DNA from: Euryarchaeota archaeon Ods02
GTDB lineage: Archaea; Halobacteriota; Halobacteria; Halobacteriales; Halorutilaceae
Assembly (NCBI GenBank): GCA_028751075.1
Contig: JAQZDA010000018.1
Coordinates: 1 to 39,748 of the forward strand
Direction of reading: 5' to 3'
Length of the DNA stretch: 39,748 bases
Shown here: piece after piece, positions 32,255-39,748 of the stretch
How the letters are laid out: each line of letters begins with the position of its first letter
Position numbering within the stretch: position 1 is the first letter of the stretch
Notes under the pieces: model-generated
The model's input: only the letters and a program-made list of their open reading frames with translations
Databases searched by the model: none
What the model was told of the DNA's origin: nothing
Made by a program: the position numbers and the translations under genes

Positions 32255-34012
32255 ATGGCTCTGGAACTCAGCCTGCCTGCGCTGCTGTCCTTCGCCGCCA
32301 GCATCTTCCTATTCGCACTGATGCCGCACGTCTGGAGCTACCGCGACGACAACCCCGCGGCAGCGGTGTACACGGCGTTGCTGGCGGCGGTCGCGTTCTG
32401 GGCGTTCGTTTACGGAGCCGCGTTGACGGTGCACGACCCCGAGCTGAGGCGGTTGATGGAGGTACCCGTCTGGCTGGCGCGTATCTCCACCGTCTACCTG
32501 ATACTGGTGACGGGGTTCAGGTACTCGGGCTTCCACCGCCGGGTGCCGGCGGCGTTGAAGGCCGGTGTAGCAGGGTTGTTCGCTGCGGCGTGGCTGCTGC
32601 AGGTCGGCAACGTCCTCGGCTGGCACTCCTTTCTCTGGACGTCGTTCGAGGTCACCGTGGTCTACGGCGCCGCAGCCGTCGAGCTCGAACCCACGGTCTG
32701 GCTGTACATCTTGATCGCGGCGGCGTACCTCTGCGTAGCCTTCACCTACCTCCTCGCGCTGGAAGCCGTACTGAGCTACGGACCGCTGTACAGGAAGCAC
32801 GCCGTCGCCATCGTGGTCTGGTCTCTTCCGCCTCTGACAGCTAGCCTGCTCTGGACGTCGAGCCTGGGTTCGACGGCGCCGCTCGACCACCCCGTGCTCG
32901 CGCTCGACCTCACTGCGCCGTCGCTGCTGGTGACGGCGTCCGTCCTCGCGTACATACTGTTCGAGAGCGACGAGAGCTTGATAGAGATAGTGCCGGCGAA
33001 CCGCAGGATGGCGGAGCGGGTGGCGGCTGACGACGTCGACACCGGTGTAGTCATGGTGAACAGAGGAGGTGCGGTACTGGGGTTGAACCAGGCGGCGGAG
33101 GAGGTCTTCGGCGTAACCGAGTCTGAGGCGTTGACGAAGCCGTTTTGCGACGTCTCCGGCGTTGACATGGAGCTACCTCTAAAGGAAGCGCGGACCGTGG
33201 TATTCCCGTCCGACCCCGGCCGAACCTACCAGCTATGTTCCACGGAGGTGGAGGGTGACGGCGACAACGGACCCATGGGGTACACCGTGACACTCGAGGA
33301 CGTGACGAAGCAACGTCAGCGGCAGCAGCGCCTGGAGGTCCTGAACCGCGTGCTCCGGCACAACCTCCGGAACGACATGGTCGTGGTGAACGGTGGAGCG
33401 GACGAGATATCCGCGACCGTCGACGACATCGGGGTCTCTGACGACCTCGGAGACCGGTTGAAGGATAGAGCCGAGATGATACAGGGGAAGGCGGAGGAGC
33501 TACTGGAGGTATCGGAGAAAGCCCGCGACGTCTACGAGGCGTTACCCACCGACGTACCCCGGAGGGACGACTTAAACGTGGTCCGGCTGGTGGAGTCTGT
33601 CGTCGGAGACGTCGAAAGAGAGCATCCGGAAGCCGACGTCCAGGTCTCTACACCGGGGGAGAGACGTATACAGTCGGACGAACGGTTGATGTCGCTGGTG
33701 CTGGAGAACGCCGTCGAGAACGCTGCCGAACACGGGGGAGGTGACGTCACGGTCTCCGTGAGCCTCGACGAAGCGAAGGGGTTCGACGACGGCGTCAGGG
33801 TCGAGGTGGAGGACGACGGCCCGGGACTGCCGGAGCAGGAGCTACAGGTGGTGGAGGACGGCGGCGAAGGCTCGCTGGACCATGGAAGCGGGCTCGGACT
33901 CTGGATGATAGAGTGGGGCGTCCGCGAGCTAGGTGGAACGGTGGACTACGAGGTGGATGACGGGACGAAGGCGGTCGTCGAGATACCGTGTAACTCCGAC
34001 GAAGACCTCTGA
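32255..34012 (+). CDS. Membrane histidine kinase, 7TM-PAS-HisKA-HATPase
   Basis: A 585-residue sensor. Residues 1 to about 230 hold seven hydrophobic helices of the HisKA_7TM type. A PAS-like domain follows (GVVMVNRGGAVLGLNQAAEEVFG, near 265). The phosphoacceptor His is near residue 368 in RVLRHNLRNDM. The ATPase domain shows the N box ENAVENAAEHGG, the G1 box VEDDGPGLPE and the G2 box HGSGLGLWMI. It runs convergently with the response regulator gene at 34059-34781 (46 bases between stop codons), which is a candidate partner. The ligand is unknown. Confidence 0.93.
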   Translation: MALELSLPALLSFAASIFLFALMPHVWSYRDDNPAAAVYTALLAAVAFWAFVYGAALTVHDPELRRLMEVPVWLARISTVYLILVTGFRYSGFHRRVPAALKAGVAGLFAAAWLLQVGNVLGWHSFLWTSFEVTVVYGAAAVELEPTVWLYILIAAAYLCVAFTYLLALEAVLSYGPLYRKHAVAIVVWSLPPLTASLLWTSSLGSTAPLDHPVLALDLTAPSLLVTASVLAYILFESDESLIEIVPANRRMAERVAADDVDTGVVMVNRGGAVLGLNQAAEEVFGVTESEALTKPFCDVSGVDMELPLKEARTVVFPSDPGRTYQLCSTEVEGDGDNGPMGYTVTLEDVTKQRQRQQRLEVLNRVLRHNLRNDMVVVNGGADEISATVDDIGVSDDLGDRLKDRAEMIQGKAEELLEVSEKARDVYEALPTDVPRRDDLNVVRLVESVVGDVEREHPEADVQVSTPGERRIQSDERLMSLVLENAVENAAEHGGGDVTVSVSLDEAKGFDDGVRVEVEDDGPGLPEQELQVVEDGGEGSLDHGSGLGLWMIEWGVRELGGTVDYEVDDGTKAVVEIPCNSDEDL

Positions 34013-34058
34013 CGCCACAGCCAGGCAGCCTGAAAACCCTTCCTACCTCCTCTAGAAT

Positions 34059-34781
34059 CTACAGAGGTACTTCGCTGACCTTCGCCACCTCGGCTCCGGC
34101 GTGCTGCTCTATCTCCTCCATCACGTCGACCAACGCTTGGTAGCGGTTGTCCTGCTCCAGCTGCTGCTCCGTGAAACGGTCCTCTATCAGCTTCCGCTTC
34201 CACCGTAGCGCCTGATACTTCTGGACTGTGTCGGACTGGTTAGCCAGGTCAGAGAGCGCTTCCACGGTGTCGATGACCTCCTCGCGGCTGACGTCCTTCA
34301 CGAGGTAGTGGTCGAAGTCCATCTCCAGCAGGTCGAGCCCGGGCTTCACCGCTGTCACCATGCAGACCCTGACTTCCATCACCTTCTTCTGAACCTCCTC
34401 CACCAGGTCCGGCGATAGCTTCCTCGTGGTCTTAAGCGAGATGTCCCTGTCCCAGTCGTCCTCGGTGTAGCCGGCGTAGTTCGTGGACCCCTGGAAACGC
34501 GGGGGCTTCAGGTTGTAGATGTCCTCGCTGCGCACGACCTCGAGCAAGCAGTCGCCGGGTAGGTCCGGCATCCGTCGGTCGAGCAAGACGACGTCGACGT
34601 CTCCGTCTATCTTCCGCAGTCCTTCGACACCTCCGAGCGCGACGTCGGCGTCGAAGCCCTCGTCCTGTAGCCAGTTGAGGTAGAGCTCCGCCACCATCTC
34701 CTCGTCCTCCACCACGAGGACGTCGGGGTCGGCCTTCTCCTCCACCTCTAGCGTGTCCGAGACCCTCGACAGGTAGCTCAT
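34059..34781 (-). CDS. HalX response regulator with inserted receiver
   Basis: A 240-residue paralogue of the genes at 23025 and 36886. It begins MSYLSRVSDTLEVEE and has VVEDEEM, phospho-Asp68 in LLDRRMP and Lys162 in YLVKDV, again 94 residues apart. The inserted segment has PPRFQG, NYAGY, EDDWDRD and TRKLSPDLVEEVQ. The HalX helix region is YQALRWKRKLIEDRFTEQQLEQDNRYQALVDVMEEIE and the protein ends KVSEVPL, like the VKQVPFP end of the 36886 product. Convergent with a 7TM kinase and divergent from the DNA methyltransferase. HalX is not a known DNA-binding fold, so the output is uncertain. Confidence 0.88.
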   Translation of the reverse strand: MSYLSRVSDTLEVEEKADPDVLVVEDEEMVAELYLNWLQDEGFDADVALGGVEGLRKIDGDVDVVLLDRRMPDLPGDCLLEVVRSEDIYNLKPPRFQGSTNYAGYTEDDWDRDISLKTTRKLSPDLVEEVQKKVMEVRVCMVTAVKPGLDLLEMDFDHYLVKDVSREEVIDTVEALSDLANQSDTVQKYQALRWKRKLIEDRFTEQQLEQDNRYQALVDVMEEIEQHAGAEVAKVSEVPL

Positions 34782-34862
34782 CTTTGAAGGAGGTTAGCGT
34801 ACCCTGTACAAGAAGCTTAGGGACACGTCTCCGGAGTGGAGCACGATCTCGTCCACAGCGGC

Positions 34863-34867
34863 TTTAA
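34863..34867 (+). promoter_or_regulatory. TATA-like box deciding the methyltransferase start
   Basis: TTTAA, 23 bases before the GTG at 34890, which favours a leaderless mRNA starting there over the GTG at 34836. Confidence 0.45.
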
Positions 34868-34889
34868 CCGCTGCCGCGAATGTACCGGT

Positions 34890-35936
34890 GTGCAGTCGAC
34901 TCACCGGGTCGTGACGGGGGACTCGAGGTCTCTCGAAGAGGTCGACGACGACAGCGTCGAGCTCGTGGTGACATCGCCGCCGTACCCGATGATCGAGATG
35001 TGGGACGACGTCTTCTCCGAGCTGGATGTCGGCGTGCGGGAACATCTCGAGGTTGCAGAGGGAGAGGCGGCCTTCGAGCGCATGCATCGAGAGCTCGACC
35101 GCGTCTGGACCGAGGTCGAACGCGTGCTGGTCGACGGCGGCGTCTGCTGCGTCAACGTGGGGGACGCCACCAGGAAGCTCGAAGACAGCTTCCGCGTGTA
35201 TCAGAACCACTCCAGGGTCATCGACGCGTTCGAGGAACTGGGTTTCCAGCCTCTGCCCGAGGTGCTGTGGAGGAAACCCGTGAACAGCGCGGCGAAGTTC
35301 ATGGGCAGCGGGATGCTGCCGCCGAACGCATACGTCACCCTCGAACACGAGTACATCCTGGTCTTCAGGAACGGCGACACACCGCGGGAGTTCGAACCAG
35401 GGTCGAAGCGGAGGTACGAGTCCGCTTACTTCTGGGAGGAGCGGAACAGCTGGTTCAGCGACGTATGGACGGACATCACCGGTGAAAGTCAGACGCTGGA
35501 GGACGACGAACTCCGTGACCGTTCCGCCGCATACCCGTTCGAGCTACCTTACCGTTTGATCAACATGTACAGCGTCTACGGCGACACTGTTCTCGATCCG
35601 TTCGCAGGAACCGGTACCACTAGCCTGGCCGCCGCAGCTGCAGCACGAGACAGCGTAGGGGTCGACCTCGAAAGAGAGTTCACAGAGGTCGTCCGGGAAC
35701 GGATACACGAGACACCTGCGGTCTCCCGCAGAGCCGTCGAGGACCGTCTGGATGCACACCGGAAGTTCGTGCAGGACAGAAGGAGGTCAGGCGAAGGCTT
35801 CGACTACGAGTCCGAGCACTACGGCTTCCCCGTGACCACCAAACAGGAGAAGCAGATCAGGTTCTACGTAGCCGACGAAGTGAACGAGGTAGAAGACGGC
35901 TTCGAGGTCGGACATCGTGCGTTCCCGGGGGAGTGA
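34890..35936 (+). CDS. Orphan DNA methyltransferase, N4-cytosine type
   Basis: A 348-residue beta-class amino-methyltransferase: the catalytic motif TSPPYPMIEMWDD is near the N-terminus (about residue 28) and the AdoMet motif DPFAGTGTTSLAA near residue 234. The SPPY form favours N4-cytosine methylation. It resembles the conserved haloarchaeal orphan methylase (Zim-like) linked to CTAG, though target specificity cannot be read from the sequence. I start at GTG 34890, because the conserved part begins QSTHRVVTGDSRSL and the TATA box fits. A GTG at 34836 would add 18 residues containing CRECTG. No restriction enzyme gene is adjacent. Confidence 0.88.
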   Translation: MQSTHRVVTGDSRSLEEVDDDSVELVVTSPPYPMIEMWDDVFSELDVGVREHLEVAEGEAAFERMHRELDRVWTEVERVLVDGGVCCVNVGDATRKLEDSFRVYQNHSRVIDAFEELGFQPLPEVLWRKPVNSAAKFMGSGMLPPNAYVTLEHEYILVFRNGDTPREFEPGSKRRYESAYFWEERNSWFSDVWTDITGESQTLEDDELRDRSAAYPFELPYRLINMYSVYGDTVLDPFAGTGTTSLAAAAAARDSVGVDLEREFTEVVRERIHETPAVSRRAVEDRLDAHRKFVQDRRRSGEGFDYESEHYGFPVTTKQEKQIRFYVADEVNEVEDGFEVGHRAFPGE

Positions 35937-36048
35937 AACTACGCGGGGAAGGTGAAGGGGGTCCCAGGGTGGAAGAAAGCCTTCGATATCCGGAAACCTT
36001 CTTGGCGGTGACCTCGGCATCGCTGCGAACGCGATCTTTCACACAAAA

Positions 36049-36055
36049 CTTAAAT
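36049..36055 (+). promoter_or_regulatory. TATA-like box of the 36079 gene
   Basis: CTTAAAT, ending 24 bases before the ATG at 36079, consistent with a leaderless transcript. Confidence 0.5.
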
Positions 36056-36078
36056 CCGATAGGGGGTTACTGCTGAGC

Positions 36079-36741
36079 ATGGTCGCGACGAAGGTCTGGG
36101 CGGCGGCATTGATCGTGGTCGGGCTTCTGGTGCTGAACCTGGGTTACGGGTTCTACCAGGACAGCAGCGAGCTAGCAGACATGGAGCCGGTGACGCCGGG
36201 GGAACTGGACGCCGCCGACGGTGAGGTGGTGATGGAGGGTGTGGCGCAGTCGGCGGACGATCAGCCGACGCTGGAGACACAGTACCGGAACCAGCCGGCG
36301 ATAGCCCACGAGTGGAGGGAGGAAAGGCAGCGGGAACCAGGTTCGGCCCAACAGGACGACAGCATGACCGACTGGACGACGGAGGACCTCGGCGAAGACG
36401 TGGTCGACTTCTACGTCTCAGGCGGAGCCGGTGAAACACGGGTGGATACGTCATCGGCGTCCGTGAACCTAGACACCAGTGTCGTGGAACGCGGCAGCAG
36501 CACAAGATACAGCGAGGGAGCGCTGCAGAGCGGCGACCAGGTCTTCGTCCACGGATACGCAGACGAAGGAGAAGACGGTGCAGTGATTACCTCGGGTGGA
36601 GACGTCGGCAACGTAAACGTCCGAGACGGTACGCACGAGGAAGCCGTCGCCGGCGGATACCTCGCATCCGCTATCATCATGTTCGTCGGCGCAGGGTTCG
36701 TGCTAGTGGGTGCAGGTATGTATCTGAAACGCAGGACTTGA
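36079..36741 (+). CDS. Two-TM membrane protein with GIDE-like middle domain
   Basis: A 220-residue protein. TM1 is at residues about 5-25 (VWAAALIVVGLLVLNLGYGF) and TM2 at about 192-215 (YLASAIIMFVGAGFVLVGAGMYL), with an extramembrane domain between. That domain opens VVMEGVAQSADDQPTLETQYRNQPAIAHEWREER and includes VDTSSASVNLDTS and SGDQVFVHGYA. This order resembles the GIDE/BAM domain found in membrane proteins related to mitochondrial E3 ligases, but there is no RING finger, so it would not be a ligase by itself. The family link is moderate. It stands alone after the methyltransferase. Confidence 0.7.
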   Translation: MVATKVWAAALIVVGLLVLNLGYGFYQDSSELADMEPVTPGELDAADGEVVMEGVAQSADDQPTLETQYRNQPAIAHEWREERQREPGSAQQDDSMTDWTTEDLGEDVVDFYVSGGAGETRVDTSSASVNLDTSVVERGSSTRYSEGALQSGDQVFVHGYADEGEDGAVITSGGDVGNVNVRDGTHEEAVAGGYLASAIIMFVGAGFVLVGAGMYLKRRT

Positions 36742-36885
36742 GAGAGTAGCTTACAGGGTACTCACCGCCGCGGTCGCCGGAAACGCGGTTACGCGGTACC
36801 TTTCCGCGGGCTCGATCGGACGTCGTATGAACCACGGCAGCTGCTCTAGAGGGAATCAGCTATATCTCGTCTGGTTCACCAATTC

Positions 36886-37611
36886 TCAGGGGAAGGGAAC
36901 CTGTTTGACATCTGCCACCCTGCCGCCTGCGCGCATCTCTATCTCGTCCATTATCTCCAGAAGCTGCTTGTACCGTTCGTCGTGAACCAACTGTTTCTCG
37001 CGGAACTGTTCCTCCAGAACCTTCTGCTTCAGCCGGAGCCTCTGGTACCTCCGCTGGATCTCGTCGACCTTGCTCAGTCTGGCGAGCGCGGACACCGTCT
37101 CCACTAGCTCGCCGCGTTCTACGTCCTTCACGACGTAGTGGTCGAACTCCAGGTCTAGCACGTCGAGGGACGGCTTCACCGCAGTGAGCATGCATATCTG
37201 GAGGTCGATGTCCTCCCGCTGGAGGTTCCTGACGACGTCGGGTTCCAATGCGCGGGCGACGTCGAGGCTGAAATCCATGTTCCAGCTTTCCTCGGAGACG
37301 TCGGCGTAAGGAGCTCCGTCTCTGAACCTTCTTGCGGTGATGTCCTGTATGTCGTCGCTCCGCAGAACCTCGGCGACCTCTCCGCCGCTGAACGCGGGCA
37401 TACGTCGGTCGAGAAGGATTACGTCTAAGTCTTCGTCGACCTTGTTCAGCGCTTCCTCGCCGTCGTGGGCGACGTCGACGTCGAACCCTGCTTCATCCAG
37501 CCATATCGAGTAGACTCTGGCTAGCTCCCGGTCGTCCTCGACGACCAACACCCCCGGCTCGCGGAGACCCCCGGAGTCGAGCGCGTCCGAGAGCCTCGAC
37601 AGGTAGCTCAT
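36886..37611 (-). CDS. HalX response regulator with inserted receiver
   Basis: A 241-residue paralogue of the 23025 and 34059 products. It begins MSYLSRLSDALDSGG and has VVEDDREL, phospho-Asp68 in LLDRRMP and Lys162 in YVVKDV, 94 residues apart. The insertion holds ARRFRDG, PYADV, EESWNMD and ARALEPDVVRNLQ. The HalX region is YQRLRLKQKVLEEQFREKQLVHDERYKQLLEIMDEIE. It lies downstream of the 7TM kinase at 37920-39581 on the same strand (308 bases apart), the probable partner. Its end, DVKQVPFP, and its start are shared with the 34059 gene, so those two are the closest pair. Confidence 0.88.
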   Translation of the reverse strand: MSYLSRLSDALDSGGLREPGVLVVEDDRELARVYSIWLDEAGFDVDVAHDGEEALNKVDEDLDVILLDRRMPAFSGGEVAEVLRSDDIQDITARRFRDGAPYADVSEESWNMDFSLDVARALEPDVVRNLQREDIDLQICMLTAVKPSLDVLDLEFDHYVVKDVERGELVETVSALARLSKVDEIQRRYQRLRLKQKVLEEQFREKQLVHDERYKQLLEIMDEIEMRAGGRVADVKQVPFP

Positions 37612-37919
37612 CTACTATAGAAATTAGGGTGCGTACACTAATACGTTCGGAGACAGACCGGAGGATGGCAACTAGGTAGACCGGTTAAACGGGGGATCAA
37701 GCCGTGGAATCCCAACTTGCGGTGAGCGAACCTTCTTCTATCTCGCTCCCCCTAGTTACCTACGTACAAGCTACACCCGGCGGACACAAAGGAGATACGC
37801 TTCCCGTAAGGGAAGCAGGGCGTGTCGATGCACGTCCTCGAGAGATAGCGAGCCTGGGAGCACCTGCCCCCAGGTTCAACTTTATCTCGTCGAATACCTG
37901 CGGAGGACGGGTAAGCTGT
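37612..37919. other. Intergenic region between kinase and response regulator
   Basis: 308 bases, no gene seen. It holds a perfect hairpin GCTTCCC-GTAA-GGGAAGC at 37799-37816 and a second complementary pair, CCTGGG...CCCAGG, around 37854-37876. It should include the 3' end of the kinase mRNA and the promoter of the regulator at 37611. Confidence 0.55.
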
Positions 37920-39581
37920 TCATCCCGCCCGCGGCAGTTCGACTACGAAGACCGCTCCCTTCGGAACGTTGTCTTCGACCCAGACGTCGCCGCCGAACTG
38001 CCTGACGAGCGTGTGGACGAGGTGGAGGCCGACCCCGCTGCCCGGGCTGTCGAGGCCTTTCTCACCTTTACCGAAGATGGCTTCCTTACGGCTGTCGGGG
38101 ACTCCGGGGCCGTTGTCGATGAACCTGACCTCGACACGGTCGGGTTCCTCCACCACCGAGATGGTTACCTCGGGGGTCTCCTCGTCGTTATGTCGGACTG
38201 CGTTGTTTAGCAGGTTGTTGAAAACCGACTGAAGCATCTCGTTAGCGGTGACCGATACCGATGGTATCTCGCCATCGACGTCGAACACAGCGTGGGGATG
38301 TGACTCGCGGGCGACTTCTATCTCCCTGGTCAGATGTGGATGTAGCTCTATCTCCTTGAGTTCGACCTCCTCTCCACCCGCCATCGATTCGACGAGATCG
38401 CGAACTATCTCCGTGAGGTTGATGACGTCCTCGGACTTCCTGATGACCCGGTGGAGGGCTTCCTCCCCGTCTTCGTCGACGTGGCCTTCGAGCATCTCCG
38501 CCCACCCCTGTATCACGGTCATGCCGTTTCGGATGTCGTGGCGGACGACGCGGTTGAGGGTCTCGAGCTGGTGGTTCTTCTCCTCTAGCTTCCGGCGGTA
38601 CCGCTCCTCCTCGGTGACGTCGTCGAAGGTCAAGAGGTAGCCTGTCGTCACCCCTCCAGTGGTGAACGGTCTTCTACCTACCCTGTAGTAACGGGGTTCA
38701 CCGTCTTCATGGAACTCGACGGTCTTGCTTTCCTCCTCCATCACGTCACCGACCTCGGGCAACACGGAGCCAATCCCCTCGCCCACGGACCCCTCGAGCG
38801 CGGGGAACAGCAGCCTCGCCGCCTGGTTGACTTCGCGTATATCTCCGTCTCTGTCGAGGAAGCAAGCGGGTGCGTCGGCGTCTCCCGCGAGCTGTATCGC
38901 CTCGAAACGCTGGACGTAGACGAAGAGCACGCCAACGGCGAATACCGCGACGCCCACGGGTTCGTACTTCAGAGGAAGCAACGTAGGGAAGTAGTCGACG
39001 AGAACCGTGGCACTCGCAGGCAACGCTGTGAATGCAAGAAGAACAACCAGCGGTCGAGTGTCGCTTCCGCAGTAGTAGAACCGTTCGATGATGACGAAGA
39101 AACCCACTGCGACAGCTGCATACGACATCCCCAGGATGACCCAGTAGGATAGATGTAGCTCTACGGCGAGATGTGGGAACGGTTCGACGACGGCCTCCAC
39201 CGAGAAGAACAGCTGATGAACGGGGTTCGTGAGCTTGAGCGCGACGACAGCGAGGACGACGGCGACCGACGCCCACCTGTAAGGCATCTGTCGCGGCGAA
39301 CGACCGGTGTAAGCCGCGGCGAAGTACAGGAAGCCGACGACCGCGAGGAACGCGAAGACGTAGCCCGCAAGGAAGAACCCATGCTGGAGCACTTCAATGG
39401 GGGCAATGAGGTAGCCGACGTACGCCGCCGACCAGAGGCCGACCGAGACCAGGAAGCCGACGAAACCCTCCCGAGTACCAGGGTGCTCGATCCGCAACGC
39501 ACGCGGAAGCGACGCGAAACACGCCAGAGTCGAGACGGCGAACAAAACCACGTGGCCGACGAAGACAGCGTCAAAGAACAA
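37920..39581 (-). CDS. Membrane histidine kinase, 7TM-PAS-HisKA-HATPase
   Basis: A 553-residue sensor with seven hydrophobic helices (residues about 5-225, HisKA_7TM type). A PAS domain follows (ACFLDRDGDIREVNQAARLLFP near 240, ending YLLTFDDVTEEERYRRKLEEK). The phospho-His is near residue 348 in RVVRHDIRNGM. The N box is NNLLNNAVRHND, the G1 box FIDNGPGVPD and the G2 box PGSGVGLHLVH. It starts with TTG at 39581; GGTGA (39588-39592) lies about six bases upstream and supports this start. The response regulator at 36886-37611 lies downstream on the same strand. Its upstream region carries the 13-bp repeats near the window end. Confidence 0.92.
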   Translation of the reverse strand: MFFDAVFVGHVVLFAVSTLACFASLPRALRIEHPGTREGFVGFLVSVGLWSAAYVGYLIAPIEVLQHGFFLAGYVFAFLAVVGFLYFAAAYTGRSPRQMPYRWASVAVVLAVVALKLTNPVHQLFFSVEAVVEPFPHLAVELHLSYWVILGMSYAAVAVGFFVIIERFYYCGSDTRPLVVLLAFTALPASATVLVDYFPTLLPLKYEPVGVAVFAVGVLFVYVQRFEAIQLAGDADAPACFLDRDGDIREVNQAARLLFPALEGSVGEGIGSVLPEVGDVMEEESKTVEFHEDGEPRYYRVGRRPFTTGGVTTGYLLTFDDVTEEERYRRKLEEKNHQLETLNRVVRHDIRNGMTVIQGWAEMLEGHVDEDGEEALHRVIRKSEDVINLTEIVRDLVESMAGGEEVELKEIELHPHLTREIEVARESHPHAVFDVDGEIPSVSVTANEMLQSVFNNLLNNAVRHNDEETPEVTISVVEEPDRVEVRFIDNGPGVPDSRKEAIFGKGEKGLDSPGSGVGLHLVHTLVRQFGGDVWVEDNVPKGAVFVVELPRAG

Positions 39582-39587
39582 CTGATG

Positions 39588-39592
39588 TCACC
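39588..39592 (-). promoter_or_regulatory. Shine-Dalgarno GGTGA supporting a TTG start
   Basis: GGTGA on the minus strand, six bases before the TTG at 39581 of the histidine kinase gene. Confidence 0.55.
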
Positions 39593-39627
39593 AGAGTACA
39601 CCATACTCTCGTCACGTAGCGAATAAG

Positions 39628-39748
39628 GTTTCGGTGGAAGGCCGACGAAGCGTTCGTATCGGCTGGCGGCTATGCTGTTTCGGTGGAAGTAAGGTTTCGG
39701 TGGAAGGCGGCTCGGACCAATTGATGCGTGGCGTGCCGTGAGTTTCGG
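39628..39748. repeat. 13-bp repeat cluster upstream of the histidine kinase
   Basis: GTTTCGGTGGAAG occurs at 39628-39640, 39677-39689 and 39694-39706, and its first seven bases occur at 39742-39748, where the window ends. Copies one and three share the longer TAAGGTTTCGGTGGAAGGC. Start-to-start spacings are 49, 17 and 48 bases. The reverse complement CTTCCACCGAAAC is close to the origin-box core but one base shorter and without the G-run. Confidence 0.8.

Noticed and set aside
39628..39748. 13-bp repeats considered as CRISPR
   Set aside because: Units are too short and spacings (49, 17, 48 bases start to start) are unlike a CRISPR array; no cas genes are nearby.

Overview
The window looks like about 40 kb of the main chromosome of a halophilic archaeon (class Halobacteria). 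The proteins are strongly acidic and use Arg instead of Lys. Markers of the group are a class I lysyl-tRNA synthetase, PolD small subunit, Orc1/Cdc6, the OapA/OapB/OapC-type trio beside an origin, HalX response regulators, a DUF5786 small protein, Tat lipoproteins and an MC1 chromosomal protein. Many genes have a TATA-like box 23-30 bases before the start codon, as expected for leaderless haloarchaeal mRNAs. I cannot name the genus. No rRNA, tRNA, CRISPR array or transposase was recognised.

Layout. 0-1.2 kb: a thiolase. 1.2-9.4 kb (minus strand): three related genes encoding acidic, coiled-coil proteins anchored by a C-terminal membrane domain. The largest is 1617 residues, with about 1000 residues of nearly pure Glu/Leu/Arg helix; this is my best candidate for an undescribed system. 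9.5-12.0 kb: lysS and pyrH in one operon. 12.1-13.7 kb: an AT-rich, probably acquired pair (HD-type dNTP triphosphohydrolase plus a small winged-helix-like protein). 13.9-21.5 kb: the replication-origin locus, with oapA-oapB-oapC transcribed leftwards, an 1150-base oriC with four origin recognition box-like elements and an AT-rich patch, orc1/cdc6 rightwards, a small Cys-motif protein behind a CTTGGTTAAG inverted repeat, signal peptidase I, and the DNA polymerase D small subunit. 21.6-24.6 kb: DUF5786, an ArsR-like HTH, a one-cysteine peroxiredoxin preceded by a leaderless upstream ORF, a HalX response regulator, a small zinc-finger protein and MC1. 25.0-29.3 kb: surface and membrane proteins (two secreted low-complexity proteins ending in GGGPR, two Tat lipoproteins, two small membrane proteins). 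29.3-31.1 kb: a divergent PIN protein / RNA ligase pair. 31.2-39.6 kb: signalling genes (UspA, two 7TM-PAS histidine kinases, two more HalX regulators), an orphan DNA methyltransferase and a two-TM membrane protein. The window ends in a 13-bp repeat cluster.

How they work together. The oriC block joins initiator, origin and replicative polymerase subunit. All three HalX regulators share the same roughly 45-residue insertion inside the receiver domain, between the phospho-Asp and the conserved Lys, and so form an unusual subfamily; two of them sit beside histidine kinases that are likely partners. Starts were re-chosen in several genes from ribosome binding sites or TATA spacing, as explained in the entries.
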